Notes: a model not told the origin generated them from the sequence alone. A DNA stretch of 64,000 nucleotides from Phycisphaeraceae bacterium (GCA_028284925.1 JANQQT010000214.1:1-64000); one strand, 5' to 3'. Counted from the stretch's first letter, positions 9,138 through 19,854 are shown. A program made the numbers and translations.

Positions 9138-10106
9138 GTGAGAGTTCTCCTCACAACCACAAGTTATCAGGATACGCCTGGGGCGCATCATGAATTGTTG
9201 GCATCAGCGAATCTTGAGGTAGTAACCGCGCGAGGACCGCTGTCCGAGCAGCAGATGCTTGACTTGATCAATTTGGATGGACCATTTGACGCTTTTCTAA
9301 ACGGCGATGATGAGATTACTCCGCAAGTCATTGAAGCATCGCTCCCTACGCTCAAGTGTATCTGTAAGTATGGGATCGGATTGGACTCTATTGACGTCGA
9401 GTGCGCTACTTCCAAGCGGATTCCTGTCTTGTTCACCCCTGGTGTCAACCACACCACCGTGGCCGAACACGCTATCGGATTAATGATTGCTCTTTCGAAA
9501 CACTTTTTTGTCCATATGGCCGTTACGACGGGGGGTCAGTGGAATCGTCAGACGGGGCACGAGCTGATGGGCAAGACGCTGGGGATTCTTGGATTCGGTC
9601 GCATCGGCAAGGAAGTAGCCATTCGCGGCAACGCCTTTGGCATGAACTGCCTCGCTTATGATGTTTATTGGGATGAGCCGTTTGCTCTGAAACATAGGGT
9701 GAAGCGTGCTGAAACCATCGAAGAAGTACTCTCCGCTTGTGATGTCATTTCACTTCACATGCCGATGACGCCGAAGACCGAGAACCTGATCAACACGCAA
9801 TCAATCGGTACGATGAAGGATGGTGCGATCATTATCAACACCGCACGGGGAGGTCTGGTGAACGAAGAAGATATAGCAGCAGCCTGCACGTCCGGGAAGT
9901 TATTTGGATACGGAACGGATGTTCTGGCCCATGAGCCGATGAAGACGCCTCATCCGTTCCAAACCGTGGATAATATCATTGTTACGCCCCACGTTGGCTC
10001 ACGGACGTTTGAGTCGGTGGAGCGTCAGGCGTTGAGGGCGACCCACAATTTGATTAATTTCCTCAATGGTGACGATGATTACATTCAGGCCAATTCTTTT
10101 GACTGA
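9138..10106 (+). CDS. D-2-hydroxyacid dehydrogenase (phosphoglycerate dehydrogenase-like)
   Basis: 322 residues of the NAD-dependent D-2-hydroxyacid dehydrogenase family. Rossmann motif GFGRIG at 152-157; catalytic Arg237 (NTARGG), Glu266 (AHEP) and His285 (TPHVGS) are all present. It lacks the ACT domain of classical SerA, so the substrate could be phosphoglycerate, phosphoerythronate or another hydroxyacid. Start is GTG at 9138 with GAAGGAG 8 bases upstream. It precedes 6-phosphogluconate dehydrogenase by 80 bases on the same strand, pointing toward sugar-acid metabolism. Confidence 0.9.
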   Translation: MRVLLTTTSYQDTPGAHHELLASANLEVVTARGPLSEQQMLDLINLDGPFDAFLNGDDEITPQVIEASLPTLKCICKYGIGLDSIDVECATSKRIPVLFTPGVNHTTVAEHAIGLMIALSKHFFVHMAVTTGGQWNRQTGHELMGKTLGILGFGRIGKEVAIRGNAFGMNCLAYDVYWDEPFALKHRVKRAETIEEVLSACDVISLHMPMTPKTENLINTQSIGTMKDGAIIINTARGGLVNEEDIAAACTSGKLFGYGTDVLAHEPMKTPHPFQTVDNIIVTPHVGSRTFESVERQALRATHNLINFLNGDDDYIQANSFD

Positions 10107-10186
10107 ACAAGTCCGGTTCCACTGACTGGCGGTAGGCGGCGTTGCAACATCTCATGGACAACCCCTTTCTGTAAGAGAGAATAGAT

Positions 10187-11707
10187 ATGGCAAAAAAGAC
10201 CAGCCAACCCAGGGCTGACATTGGATTGATCGGTCTGGCGGTAATGGGACAAAATCTTGCTCTGAATATTGCGGACCACGGTTACAAGATTTCCGTGTTC
10301 AATCGCACGACGAGCGTAACCAATGATTTCGTAGCCAATAATCCCAACACGCCTGGTGGCCTTGTAGGTTGCAATACGCTCAAGGCGTTTGTTGCGTCGC
10401 TCAAAAAGCCGCGCAAGGTGATTATTCTGGTCAAAGCCGGCCCCGCTGTCGATGCCGTTGTCGACCAACTGATTAAGGCTGGGATTCAGAAAAACGACAT
10501 CGTAGTCGATGCCGGCAACTCCCTTTGGACGGACACTATTCGTCGTGAAAAGGAATACGCCGCAAAACTCAAGTTTTTCGGTTCAGGTGTCTCCGGTGGT
10601 GAAATCGGGGCCCGTTTTGGTCCATCCCTCATGCCTGGCGGGGATAAGACCGCCTGGAAGCATCTGGAACCCATCTGGAAGGCAATCTCTGCCAAGGTGG
10701 ACCGAAGGACCGGCAAACCGCTCGACGACTATGCCGAGGGCAAACCTGTAAAGGGAGGTGTTCCATGCACGGCATACGTTGGCGAAAACGGCGCGGGCCA
10801 CTACGTGAAGATGGTGCATAATGGAATTGAGTATGCCGACATGCAGGTGATCTGCGAAGCATATCAACTCCTGTCTCAACTTGGTGGGATCAAACCGGAT
10901 GAGCTTTCGAAGGTCTTTGCCAGTTGGAATAAAGGTGACTTGGCTTCGTACCTGATTGAGATTACCGCTGATATCCTCCAGCAACGCGACCCGGTAAACA
11001 AACGCAATTTCATCGTAGACAAGGTATTGGATACCGCGGGACAGAAAGGTACGGGTAAATGGACAGCGGTCAATGCCCTGGACATGGGGATTCCCGCCAA
11101 TGCCATCGCGGAAGCGGTCTTTGCGCGGTGCATATCCGCCATCAAGGATGAACGTGTCGCGGCGTCCAAACAACTCAAAGGTCCGCGAACGAAGAAATAC
11201 ACAGGCTCGAAGAAGAAGCTGGTTGAGATGGTTCGCGATGCTTTGTATTGCTCAAAGGTCTGTGCTTACGCTCAGGGCTTTCAATTGATGGCAGAGGCAC
11301 AGAAAGAGTACGGCTGGAAACTGAACTTTGGCTCTATTGCGTCTATCTGGCGCGGTGGGTGTATCATTCGAGCCAATTTCTTGCAAAAGATCACCGAAGC
11401 GTTCAAGAATAATCGTAAATTGCCGAATCTCCTACTTGACCCCTATTTCAAACGCAAAGTCAACGCTGCCCAAGCCAATTGGCGGAATGTCGTAACATTG
11501 GCCGCCAACCATGGGGTTGCTGCCCCGGTCTTTATGACCGCACTGGCTTACTACGATGGTTATCGGGCGGATCGGTTACCCGCCAATCTTCTGCAAGCCC
11601 AACGGGATTACTTTGGCGCTCACACTTACGAGCGTATTGATACACCACGTGGAAAGTTCTTCCATATCGATTGGCCCCACCCCGATCGTCCACAGGAGAA
11701 GGCCTAA
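10187..11707 (+). CDS. gnd: 6-phosphogluconate dehydrogenase, decarboxylating
   Basis: 506 residues. Oxidises and decarboxylates 6-phosphogluconate to ribulose 5-phosphate with NADP in the oxidative pentose phosphate pathway. N-terminal nucleotide motif [17 protein letters not shown] starts at about residue 16; the substrate and catalytic region [14 protein letters not shown] is near 205-220; the all-helical C-terminal domain carries [13 protein letters not shown]. Length and order match the long, dimeric form of the enzyme. Start ATG follows AGAGAGAA. Same strand as the hydroxyacid dehydrogenase. Confidence 0.97.
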   Translation: MAKKTSQPRADIGLIGLAVMGQNLALNIADHGYKISVFNRTTSVTNDFVANNPNTPGGLVGCNTLKAFVASLKKPRKVIILVKAGPAVDAVVDQLIKAGIQKNDIVVDAGNSLWTDTIRREKEYAAKLKFFGSGVSGGEIGARFGPSLMPGGDKTAWKHLEPIWKAISAKVDRRTGKPLDDYAEGKPVKGGVPCTAYVGENGAGHYVKMVHNGIEYADMQVICEAYQLLSQLGGIKPDELSKVFASWNKGDLASYLIEITADILQQRDPVNKRNFIVDKVLDTAGQKGTGKWTAVNALDMGIPANAIAEAVFARCISAIKDERVAASKQLKGPRTKKYTGSKKKLVEMVRDALYCSKVCAYAQGFQLMAEAQKEYGWKLNFGSIASIWRGGCIIRANFLQKITEAFKNNRKLPNLLLDPYFKRKVNAAQANWRNVVTLAANHGVAAPVFMTALAYYDGYRADRLPANLLQAQRDYFGAHTYERIDTPRGKFFHIDWPHPDRPQEKA

Positions 11708-11729
11708 GAAGAAGACCAATGGCCGGATC

Positions 11730-13064
11730 TCATTTGGAAGCAGACGCTTTCTCACGCTTGAGTTTGACGTATTGGCTCTCCGAGGTGTAGACCCCTTTGT
11801 ATAGATCGAACTGGTAAGATCGGACTGAATCGCCAAGCTTGACCGTCAGGACAAAAGTACGTCCCTTAAGACTCCAGCGACCGACGGTCTTATTGCCACG
11901 CAGAACCTTCCCGTTTCGGATAAATCCCAGTCGATAATTTGACGATCTGCCATTGTTAAAGGTGTGCCAGGAAACGGATGTGTCACTTTGTACGGAAGGT
12001 CTGGTGATGATCGAAGGAGCATTCGCCAGTTCCTTATTGACCGACGCCAGTGCTCTGGAAATCTGAGCGCCCAGTAGTTTGGCTTTCGTAGCCTCCAGGG
12101 AACCCTTTTCGTCTTCAAGAGCCAACGCGCGTTTGACTGCCACGTCGGCTCGTTCCAGCAACCATTTCTTCTGGCCGGGCCTGGCTTCACTTGCCAGGCG
12201 TTGGTAATACTCTGCCATTTCAAGTGCGGCCAGCGTATTCAAATCGTTGATATTAAGAATACCGATCATCGTAATGCGTCGCAAACCCGGATCCCGCGTC
12301 ATGGCTGCATAATGCCGAGCTTCTTTCGGATTCGTAAATTCCATGAGGTAGATGCGAACGAGTTCTTTGGCAGCATCAATGTCTTCGGAGTTTTTGGCGA
12401 TGCGATCCGCAAATCGTTTTGCCCGTCTCTGAGCCGCGTGGAGTTTAACGATTTCATCAATACGATCTTTGAGTACTTTCTTGTTCTTGGCTCCCGCCAG
12501 CCGTGCGACGGATTGTGCTTTGCGATACACAACCAAGGCTTCCGAGATCTTTTCTTCAGAGATATGAAGCTCGCCCATTGCCATTATTGCTTTCAGGTAT
12601 AGTGGCGTGATTTGCTTGCGTACCTTGGAGGGGGATCGTTGATATGCTTGCTCAAGCAAAGCAAGCCGTTTTTGTGTTATCTCTTTCAGACGCGTTGGAT
12701 CTACTTCCGCGATATGGGAAAGGGCTGACTCGCCCTCTGCGAAGGCTGACGGAATCCCTGATACCAACGCATAGGCTTTTTCACACATCAGGATTTTCAG
12801 GCCGGGGTTTTCCATTAACTTATCTACACCTTCAAGCAACTGTCTGGCAAGCGAGAGGTTGTCATCATTGCCAGGCGATTTCAAGGCGGCAGTCATTTGG
12901 GCCCCATAGAGCTTGGCAAAAACCTCTGCTTCCTCGGATGTCGCCGCGTCGGTGGTTGGCCCGTACACGCTGAAAATACCAATAGCAATCGCGACAGACA
13001 CGCTAAAGGGGATTAACTTCAATTCTCTGTAAACCATGCCCATTTCTCGAGATAACGACATCAT
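11730..13064 (-). CDS. Secreted helical-repeat protein of unknown function
   Basis: Up to 444 residues. A signal peptide is visible (hydrophobic stretch IPFSVSVAIAIGIFSVYG followed by a small-residue cleavage site near TTDAATS). The first Met codons at 13064 and 13037 are both possible; the second sits nearer the signal sequence. Residues ~50-330 are alpha-helical with TPR-like spacing and many Ala, Lys and Glu residues. The last ~90 residues switch to beta strands (WHTFNNGRSSNYRLGF, VGRWSLKGRTFVLTV), suggesting a small barrel or lipocalin-like domain. It converges with gnd, 22 bases apart. No family recognised. Confidence 0.8.
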   Translation of the reverse strand: MMSLSREMGMVYRELKLIPFSVSVAIAIGIFSVYGPTTDAATSEEAEVFAKLYGAQMTAALKSPGNDDNLSLARQLLEGVDKLMENPGLKILMCEKAYALVSGIPSAFAEGESALSHIAEVDPTRLKEITQKRLALLEQAYQRSPSKVRKQITPLYLKAIMAMGELHISEEKISEALVVYRKAQSVARLAGAKNKKVLKDRIDEIVKLHAAQRRAKRFADRIAKNSEDIDAAKELVRIYLMEFTNPKEARHYAAMTRDPGLRRITMIGILNINDLNTLAALEMAEYYQRLASEARPGQKKWLLERADVAVKRALALEDEKGSLEATKAKLLGAQISRALASVNKELANAPSIITRPSVQSDTSVSWHTFNNGRSSNYRLGFIRNGKVLRGNKTVGRWSLKGRTFVLTVKLGDSVRSYQFDLYKGVYTSESQYVKLKREKASASK

Positions 13065-13365
13065 TTTGCAATGATCGATGTTGTTCTAATTCTAGCTCCG
13101 TAACACGAATCTCACAATGTGAATTTCGAGTTTCCTCAGGGAAAAAGGATACTTTTGTTTGGTAAACAGGACAGCCGATCTGGTCTGGATGTAAGCCGGT
13201 TGATTTATTTTGCCGATTAGTTATAAGTCGAATTCTGGTCATTCATTCTGGGGCTTGAAGTGAATTTTACATTGGGGTGCAAAAAGGTTGGGATTTGATT
13301 TTGTAGAGCGTCGAGCGGCAATAACACCGCCGATGAACCGAAAACGAAAGGATGATTCCTGCGTT
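13065..13365. other. Divergent intergenic region before pckG
   Basis: About 300 bases between two divergent genes. The only element I can point to is a promoter-like pair at 13200-13227 facing pckG, listed separately. No RNA gene or strong hairpin seen. Confidence 0.5.
13200..13227 (+). promoter_or_regulatory. Candidate sigma-70-type promoter for pckG
   Basis: TTGATT at 13200-13205 and TATAAG at 13222-13227 are separated by 16 bases, a fair match to -35 and -10 hexamers. It would give a leader of roughly 130 bases before the preferred pckG start. Prediction by eye only. Confidence 0.35.
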
Positions 13366-15174
13366 ATGACTACGATAACCGTAAATAAACAATTGACAGT
13401 ATGGGTCGATGAAGTCGCCGAACTGACTAAGCCCAGGGATATTCATTGGTGTGATGGCTCAGAGTCCGAGTATGATGCGTTGGCTCAGAAGTTGGTCGAA
13501 GCCGGCAGCTTCAAACGCCTTAATGATGACTTGCGTCCCAATTCTTATCTCTGCTGGTCTGATCCGGGTGATGTCGCTCGTGTGGAGGATCGAACCTACA
13601 TTTGCTCAAAGAACGAAATCGATGCAGGACCTACCAACAATTGGCGTGACCCGGTTGAAATGAAGGAAACGCTCAAAGGGTTGTTCGATGGCTGCATGGC
13701 AGGGCGAACCATGTATGTGATTCCTTTCTCCATGGGCCCCGTCGGTTCGCCTATTGCGCACATCGGTGTGCAAATTACAGATTCACCCTACGTGGTCGTC
13801 AATATGCGCATCATGGCTCGTATCGGTCAGCGTGTCCTTGAAGTTCTCGGCGAGGATGGCAAGTTTGTCCCCTGTCTTCACAGTGTCGGCTACCCGCTCA
13901 ACGATGGTCGTGAGGATGTCGCCTGGCCGTGTGACGCCGAAAACAAATATATCTGCCACTTTCCGGAAACGCGCGAAATCTGGTCCTATGGCTCAGGCTA
14001 TGGCGGAAACGCTCTCCTCGGCAAAAAGTGCTTTGCACTTCGCATCGCCTCCACCATGGCTCGCGAGGAAGGTTGGATGGCTGAGCATATGCTTATTCTG
14101 AAGCTGACCAGCCCAGATGGAGACGTCAAGTATATCGCGGCCGCGTTCCCTTCTGCCTGTGGAAAGACGAATCTCGCCATGCTTGAACCAACTATCGAGG
14201 GATGGAAGGTCGAGTGTGTCGGCGATGATATCGCCTGGATGAAATTCGGTGAGGATGGTCGTCTTTGGGCGATCAATCCTGAAGCTGGTTTCTTCGGTGT
14301 CGCACCGGGTACCAGCGATGCGTCCAATCCCAACGCCATGAAAACACTTGAAGAGAACTGTATCTTCACCAACGTTGCCCTAACCGATGATGGCGATGTC
14401 TGGTGGGAAGAGATGACCGAGAAAACGCCCGCCCACCTCATTGATTGGCTCGGCAATGACTGGACGCCTGATGCCGATCATCCCGCCGCCCACCCCAACT
14501 CGCGATTTACCGCTCCAGCTTCCCAGTGCCCGGTCATCGCCAGTGAATATGATGATCTCGATGGCGTTCCAATCGACGCCATTCTGTTTGGTGGTCGTCG
14601 TGCGGGTGTGGCCCCATTGGTCAGCGAGGCGCTTTCCTGGCGTCATGGGACGTTCCTCGGCGCCATCATGGGGTCGGAAAAAACCGCCGCAGCCGCTGGT
14701 GGGCTCGGTCAGCTACGACGTGACCCCATGGCCATGTTACCTTTCTGTGGTTACAACATGGGTGACTACTGGCAACACTGGCTTGATATGGGCAAGAGAG
14801 GTGGAGCGGGTGATGATTCATTTGGCAACATGCCCCACATCTTCTTTGTCAACTGGTTTCACAAGGATGAGAATGGCCGTATGCTCTGGCCCGGATTCGG
14901 CGAGAACAGCCGTGTTCTCAAATGGATCGTTGAGCGATGCTCTGGTAAAGCGGATGTCGTCAATACTCCCATAGGTAAGCTGCCCACCAAAGAGTCTCTG
15001 GATCTCGATGGAATGGACATTGCCGACGCTGATGTGGATGAATTGCTCCGTGTCGATGTCGAGGGCTGGAAGGCTGATATTCCAGGTATCGAAGAACACT
15101 TCGCCAAATTTGGCGACAAACTTCCCGATGGCTTGGCTGAAGAACTCGATGCCCTTAAACAGCGCCTGGGCTGA
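13366..15174 (+). CDS. pckG: Phosphoenolpyruvate carboxykinase (GTP)
   Basis: 602 residues. Interconverts oxaloacetate and phosphoenolpyruvate with GTP, the first committed step of gluconeogenesis. The GTP-type P-loop with its hallmark cysteine is seen at about 261-270 ([10 protein letters not shown]), followed by the metal-binding [10 protein letters not shown] and the [12 protein letters not shown] segment; a substrate loop [20 protein letters not shown] is near the C-terminus. The ATG at 13366 gives the usual length; AAAGGA lies 13-14 bases upstream, which is long. Earlier in-frame starts at 13333 (ATG) and 13288 (TTG) add unconserved residues. A hairpin terminator follows. Confidence 0.96.
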   Translation: MTTITVNKQLTVWVDEVAELTKPRDIHWCDGSESEYDALAQKLVEAGSFKRLNDDLRPNSYLCWSDPGDVARVEDRTYICSKNEIDAGPTNNWRDPVEMKETLKGLFDGCMAGRTMYVIPFSMGPVGSPIAHIGVQITDSPYVVVNMRIMARIGQRVLEVLGEDGKFVPCLHSVGYPLNDGREDVAWPCDAENKYICHFPETREIWSYGSGYGGNALLGKKCFALRIASTMAREEGWMAEHMLILKLTSPDGDVKYIAAAFPSACGKTNLAMLEPTIEGWKVECVGDDIAWMKFGEDGRLWAINPEAGFFGVAPGTSDASNPNAMKTLEENCIFTNVALTDDGDVWWEEMTEKTPAHLIDWLGNDWTPDADHPAAHPNSRFTAPASQCPVIASEYDDLDGVPIDAILFGGRRAGVAPLVSEALSWRHGTFLGAIMGSEKTAAAAGGLGQLRRDPMAMLPFCGYNMGDYWQHWLDMGKRGGAGDDSFGNMPHIFFVNWFHKDENGRMLWPGFGENSRVLKWIVERCSGKADVVNTPIGKLPTKESLDLDGMDIADADVDELLRVDVEGWKADIPGIEEHFAKFGDKLPDGLAEELDALKQRLG

Positions 15175-15188
15175 TTTATTCCACTTAG

Positions 15189-15238
15189 GAAGAAATCGCG
15201 AACGCTCTTGGGTCAGTCCCGGGGGCGTTTCTTCTTTT
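15189..15238 (+). terminator. Rho-independent terminator after pckG
   Basis: GAAGAAA-T-CGC (15189-15199) pairs with GCG-TTTCTTC (15225-15234), a ten-pair stem with one bulge, followed by TTTT at 15235-15238. It lies 15 bases after the pckG stop and just before the convergent protease gene. Confidence 0.6.
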
Positions 15239-15250
15239 AAATTCAGACGT

Positions 15251-15979
15251 TTAGAATAGACCCTCGGGAAATCCTTGGGGACGCTCAACAAACAGGACAA
15301 CGTATTCGAGGGCCAGTGTGAATAACCTACCGACGACGGCCGACACAACGCCGAATGCGACGATAAACATCATCATGCACACGCCATGATTCTGTGGCTC
15401 GTAAATAAAATTGGCGTACTTACGATTGAAATTGGCAAGAATGTGTGAGCCGTCAAGAGGTGGTGCCGGAACCATGTTGAATAGGAACAGTACAAGGTTG
15501 TATGCGCCGAAGATCAGTAATCCAAATCGAAGATTACACCAGACCGGTTCCTCCCCATCGAGTGGCTGGCCTTCGGTATGCAGATTAGAAATTGCGTAAA
15601 GCGCATCAAATTTATCCATAGAGCCTACCCATAGGCCAAGTGTTGTCAGTGCAAGGGCGGCAAGAATCAAATTCACAAGCGGACCGGCGAATGAAACGAT
15701 CGCTTCGGCATATTTTCCCTTCAATCTCGTGGGATCAATCGGCATCATTCCCCACGAAATCCCGAATACAAACAACGCAAACAATCCCCAGGGCCCCATG
15801 TGCACCATCGGATCAAGTGTCATTCGATGCAGGTATTTAGGAGTATCATCACCGAGTTTGATTGCCGTCCATCCGTGTGCCAATTCGTGTAACACGATAC
15901 TGACGATCACCGTAAAAACGACGATTGCGTAGAAAAGTGGTGCTTTGCTGATCTCAAAAAGGAACAGATTCTCAAGCAT
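15251..15979 (-). CDS. Site-2 protease family (M50) membrane metalloprotease
   Basis: 242 residues with several membrane helices. The zinc site is complete: HELAH (His31, Glu32, His35) in the first helix region and the third ligand Asp176 in PAPPLDGSHI. Members of this short M50 subgroup cleave transmembrane or membrane-proximal segments; natural substrates are mostly unknown. No PDZ domain is present, unlike RseP. It converges with pckG and is divergent from the PilZ gene. Confidence 0.9.
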   Translation of the reverse strand: MLENLFLFEISKAPLFYAIVVFTVIVSIVLHELAHGWTAIKLGDDTPKYLHRMTLDPMVHMGPWGLFALFVFGISWGMMPIDPTRLKGKYAEAIVSFAGPLVNLILAALALTTLGLWVGSMDKFDALYAISNLHTEGQPLDGEEPVWCNLRFGLLIFGAYNLVLFLFNMVPAPPLDGSHILANFNRKYANFIYEPQNHGVCMMMFIVAFGVVSAVVGRLFTLALEYVVLFVERPQGFPEGLF

Positions 15980-16179
15980 GTCGCCATCATATCACGTTCC
16001 ATTCCCCGGTCGAAAACATAGTCCGATAACCATAGGTTGAATAGCTTGTCTCCCTAAACGTTCTCTTGCTCGTGACCGATGTTAGTAGAGCCGACAATCG
16101 GGCCAGTTGACGTGAAGTTTGTCTCCGATGCCGCATAAAGATAATTCAGGATAACCCGGAAATCCTGTGGGAGATTACG

Positions 16180-16650
16180 ATGTCAGTTGCGGAACCCAAA
16201 AATCTGGTCGATTTGCTTAATCGACTGGAGCAAACGCGCAAGGATCCTACGGATGAACCTCATCGCCGATTCAGGCGGTTCATTATTCGCGGTGATGCCA
16301 TTGTTGAGCCGTTGCAATCCGGCCACTCACATGAAAACCAAACGGTGATGCTTCGCGATATAAGCAGGGGGGGGCTGGCGTTCCTTTCCCGTCAGTTCTT
16401 CGAGCCGGGAACTCTTTGGCGAATTCGTTTTCAGCGAGACGGCATGGATTTTGCATCGCACCCTATTGCTATTCGATTTGCTCGTCGTATTCAGGATGAC
16501 CTGTTTCTGATTGGCGGGCAGTTTGTCATCGAGCCATTCATTCTTACCATGCTTGGCGTTGGTGAAGATCAATTGCGAAATGATTGTCGTTTTGACCCCG
16601 ATGAACGCGACACAAGTGATATGAACGGAATCGAAAAGCTTGCGGATTGA
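16180..16650 (+). CDS. PilZ domain protein, likely c-di-GMP effector
   Basis: 156 residues, essentially a single PilZ domain. The cyclic di-GMP binding motifs are both present: an Arg-rich RRFRR at residues 29-33 and DISRGG at 60-65. PilZ proteins couple c-di-GMP levels to motility, adhesion or polysaccharide output; what this one controls cannot be told. No other c-di-GMP gene lies in the window. Start ATG at 16180 follows GGGAG with 7 bases between. Confidence 0.87.
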   Translation: MSVAEPKNLVDLLNRLEQTRKDPTDEPHRRFRRFIIRGDAIVEPLQSGHSHENQTVMLRDISRGGLAFLSRQFFEPGTLWRIRFQRDGMDFASHPIAIRFARRIQDDLFLIGGQFVIEPFILTMLGVGEDQLRNDCRFDPDERDTSDMNGIEKLAD

Positions 16651-16778
16651 ACACCGTACCAAAGTTGTGCGTAAAAGAACAGTGCCCTTTTTCCGTGCAA
16701 GTTTCGCCTGACTTGGCTTAGTTCAGGCCCCAGTGAATGTAGGTAAGACAGTCACCTTGCACGGAGCCATATAGGGAG

Positions 16779-18248
16779 ATGACCTTGAGTCGACCCGCGC
16801 CTGACCAGAGCCTTGTCGGTCACATCGAACATTTGGGGGTTCTCGATGATCGAACCGATCTCAAGTTTTTCGTTCTTGATACCAACGTTCTGTTACACAA
16901 CTCTAATGCTTTGTTCATGTTTGATGACAATTGTGTTGTCATTCCGTTTCCCGTGATCGAGGAGCTTGATCAATTCAAAAAGAACAACGATGACACCGGT
17001 CGAAACGCCCGGCAAGTCATTCGTCACCTCGATGGCCTCAGGAAAAAAGGAAGTCTGTCAACAGGGGTTGAATGGAATGGTCACGGCGGAATGGTCCTGA
17101 TCGATTTGGGAAATCACTCACGCCCTTCAGCCCTTGCCCACGATACACCTGACAACGCTATTATCTCCGTCGCCCACGCGTATATGAAGGCCGGTCGTCG
17201 TGTAGTCTTCATTTCCAAGGATATTAACGCTCGGATTAAGTCTGACTCGCTTGGCGTTACGACCGAGGATTTTGAGGCCCAAAAGGTCAATGCAGACAAG
17301 CTATACACCGGCTACGTCGAGTGGGATGTGAACGCTGATGTAATCAATAAGCTCTTCGACTCGGGCGAACTTGACGTCGATTCTATTGAGATTCTCCAAG
17401 CCGATGACGAGCTGGAAAATACCAATGGCCTCGAAGACGAGGATGTCGATCGTCCAACCATTCTTGCCAATCAGTTCATCCTTTTGCGAGATCCGGTTGA
17501 CCCATCCCATACCGGATTGGGCCGACGCCATTCCCCGGATGGAGCCGCAATACCTGTCGGTCCTTATCGAAAACCCGTATTCGGCGTTCTTCCTCGTAAT
17601 GTTCAACAGATCATGGCTTTGGATCTCTTGCTCGATGAGAATGTTAAATTAATAACGCTCCTCGGTGCCGCCGGATCAGGCAAGACATTGCTCGCTCTCG
17701 CGGCCGGTATGTCTGCCGTACTCAACGAGGAAAAATACGATCGATTGCTTGTCGCACGACCGATTATGCCGATGGGACGTGACATTGGCTATCTCCCCGG
17801 TGATATTGACGAAAAACTGTCCGCCTGGATGCAGCCGATCTTCGACAATTTAACCTATCTTCTCTCCACACGTGGCGGTGGTTCACAGCACGCCGAATCC
17901 AAAACGGTGGAGCAACGCATCAAAGCCTTAATTGATTCCGGTCGCGTCGTATTAGAGCCTCTGACCTATATTCGTGGCCGATCTATTCCCAACCAGTTCA
18001 TGATTGTTGATGAGGCGCAAAACCTCACACCACATGAGGTCAAGACCATTGCAACGCGTGTAGGCGAAGGAACCAAGCTCATTCTGACCGGCGATGTTCA
18101 ACAGATCGACAATCCTTACCTGGATTCCTCCTCCAACGGTCTTTCGTACATGATCGAGCAACTTAAAGGCTCGCCGCTGGTTGGCCACATCAGGTTGGCC
18201 AAGAGTGAACGCAGCGACTTGGCCAGCCTTGTCGCAGATCGCCTCTAA
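16779..18248 (+). CDS. PIN-domain/PhoH-like ATPase (YlaK type)
   Basis: 489 residues. An N-terminal PIN ribonuclease domain (FVLDTNVLLHN, catalytic Asp34, and VIEELDQFK near 59-67) is joined to a PhoH-like helicase/ATPase domain with Walker A GAAGSGKT near residue 296 and Walker B FMIVDEAQNL near 408. PIN-PhoH fusions are thought to unwind and cleave RNA. A GGGAG directly abuts the ATG at 16779, so initiation may use that ATG with ACGGAG further upstream, or a TTG two codons later. Confidence 0.92.
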   Translation: MTLSRPAPDQSLVGHIEHLGVLDDRTDLKFFVLDTNVLLHNSNALFMFDDNCVVIPFPVIEELDQFKKNNDDTGRNARQVIRHLDGLRKKGSLSTGVEWNGHGGMVLIDLGNHSRPSALAHDTPDNAIISVAHAYMKAGRRVVFISKDINARIKSDSLGVTTEDFEAQKVNADKLYTGYVEWDVNADVINKLFDSGELDVDSIEILQADDELENTNGLEDEDVDRPTILANQFILLRDPVDPSHTGLGRRHSPDGAAIPVGPYRKPVFGVLPRNVQQIMALDLLLDENVKLITLLGAAGSGKTLLALAAGMSAVLNEEKYDRLLVARPIMPMGRDIGYLPGDIDEKLSAWMQPIFDNLTYLLSTRGGGSQHAESKTVEQRIKALIDSGRVVLEPLTYIRGRSIPNQFMIVDEAQNLTPHEVKTIATRVGEGTKLILTGDVQQIDNPYLDSSSNGLSYMIEQLKGSPLVGHIRLAKSERSDLASLVADRL

Positions 18249-18287
18249 TCGCCCCCCCTTCTATTTCCTAAGGCGTGATGTTCAAAC

Positions 18288-19001
18288 TTGTTCACGGTTG
18301 ACATCGGTCGATTCACTGGTTACTTCTATGCTCCCTTGGATATCGAACCTCTTATCTCACGTCTGACGAATCAACTCATAGATCTGCCCCACGAAGCAGC
18401 ACGTTACCTTTTGGGTATTACCGGACCACCCGGTTCCGGCAAGTCGACGCTCGCCGATCAACTGGCAGCGCGGCTAAATACCACCTCCGATCTCTGCGAA
18501 GCATTCCCATTGTCCTCTGCTATCTCTGTTGTCCTACCCATGGATGGTTTCCACCTTACCAACGCTGAGCTTGATGGCCGAAATCTTCGAACGCGAAAAG
18601 GCTCACCCGATTCTTTTCACGCCGACGCGTTCATATCGCTTCTGCATTTCATCAGATCCGATCCCCGTTCGTCAATCTTCGCTCCGCGTTATTCCCGTGA
18701 TCTTCATGAGCCCGTTTCAGACGATCTGACCATTCCTCCTCAAACTCCACTTATCATTGTCGACGGAAATTACCTTTTGTTACGGCGTGAACCTTGGTCC
18801 CGGATCAAACCCCTTTTGGATGAAACCTGGTATCTCGATCTTGATTTGGACAAATGTATGGATCGTGTGAGGAATCGACACGTGGCGGGAGGTACTTCTT
18901 CAGATTTGGCTGACACGCGGATTAAAACCAATGATCGTCCCAATGCCCTTCTGGTTACCGAATCAAAATACCTCGCGGACCACATCATACGGATGGAATG
19001 A
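18288..19001 (+). CDS. P-loop nucleoside/sugar kinase-like protein (uridine kinase/FrcK type)
   Basis: 237 residues. P-loop GITGPPGSGKST at about 43-54, a Walker B-like VVLPMDGFHLTN, and a lid region RNRHVAGG place it with uridine kinase, phosphoribulokinase and pantothenate kinase-like proteins; the MDGFH and RKGSPDSFH motifs are typical of the YggC/FrcK branch. The phosphate acceptor is not predictable from sequence alone. The frame has no ATG at its head; TTG at 18288 with TAAGGCG about 12 bases upstream is the likely start. It follows the phoH-like gene by 39 bases. Confidence 0.82.
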   Translation: MFTVDIGRFTGYFYAPLDIEPLISRLTNQLIDLPHEAARYLLGITGPPGSGKSTLADQLAARLNTTSDLCEAFPLSSAISVVLPMDGFHLTNAELDGRNLRTRKGSPDSFHADAFISLLHFIRSDPRSSIFAPRYSRDLHEPVSDDLTIPPQTPLIIVDGNYLLLRREPWSRIKPLLDETWYLDLDLDKCMDRVRNRHVAGGTSSDLADTRIKTNDRPNALLVTESKYLADHIIRME

Positions 19002-19024
19002 TTTCAGTCACCAACACAGATTCC

Positions 19025-19852
19025 CTATTCGTCGCTATGATTTTTAAGTTCTGGATTCATATTTTCCGTCTCTTTTTCACGAAACGGCATTGCCAATTGG
19101 TCAGTTAGATTGACGGATTCCCGTTCTCCCCATTCCTCCAGACCGAATTCGATCTTCTTAACATCTTTTCTTAATCGAAACGTCCCAAACGTGCGATCCC
19201 AGAATGAAAACATTGCTCCATAATTCGAGTCCGTTTCCTTTTGAATCTGCGAATGATGCACCCAGTGCACACGCGGCGTCGGCAGCACCAGTCGTAACAC
19301 CCGATCCAGCCAACCCCACAACGCTACATTTGAATGATGAAGTAATATGACCGGTTGCAGTGCCACTTCATACAACAGCAATCCTTCGAGTGGAACACCC
19401 AGAAGTGGTACTACCAACATTCTTGCCAACGTTGACAGTACGATTTCTACGGTATGAAAACGTACTGCGGACGACGCGTCCATATCCCGATCCGCGTGAT
19501 GCACAGCGTGAAATCGCCATAGGAAACGCCATTTATGGTTCATCACATGCCACGCGTACATCCACAAATCCAGCAACAGCAGCGAAGCCACGACTGTCCA
19601 CCATCCCCCAATATTCAACCATCGTAACAAGCCAAACTCTGCATCTTCCGCCCATTCGATTAGTCCCACCAGCACAGCCGAAAAACACGCCGCAACCAAG
19701 ACCGCATTCAAAATTCCTAACGCCAGATTACTTGCATCGTGTCGATAGTGTTTTCCCTTCTGGTCAAACATCGGCCAGACGTGCTCGAGCACGATAAGCA
19801 CGCCGAGAACTCCCCCGAACATAACCGGCTTAAACCACCACAATTCCAACAT
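19025..19852 (-). CDS. Sterol desaturase/fatty acid hydroxylase family membrane enzyme
   Basis: 275 residues with four or more membrane helices and the family's histidine clusters for a di-iron site: HVMNHKWRFLWRFHAVHH in the middle and HWVHHSQ near residue 200. Such enzymes hydroxylate or desaturate lipid substrates; in bacteria these include hopanoids, sterols, carotenoids and ornithine lipids. The specific lipid is unknown. The start codon lies 2 bases after the stop of the phosphatase gene, so the two are translated from one message. Confidence 0.9.
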   Translation of the reverse strand: MLELWWFKPVMFGGVLGVLIVLEHVWPMFDQKGKHYRHDASNLALGILNAVLVAACFSAVLVGLIEWAEDAEFGLLRWLNIGGWWTVVASLLLLDLWMYAWHVMNHKWRFLWRFHAVHHADRDMDASSAVRFHTVEIVLSTLARMLVVPLLGVPLEGLLLYEVALQPVILLHHSNVALWGWLDRVLRLVLPTPRVHWVHHSQIQKETDSNYGAMFSFWDRTFGTFRLRKDVKKIEFGLEEWGERESVNLTDQLAMPFREKETENMNPELKNHSDE

Positions 19853-19854
19853 CG

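Noticed and set aside
16025-16039. Fourteen bases (ATAACCATAGGTTG) shared with 52948-52961
   Set aside because: In 64 kb, several chance matches of this length are expected; the contexts differ.
16127-16155. dif-like sequence near the composition switch
   Set aside because: The left arm (CCGCATAA) resembles XerC sites but the right arm does not match TTATGTTAA; too weak to call.
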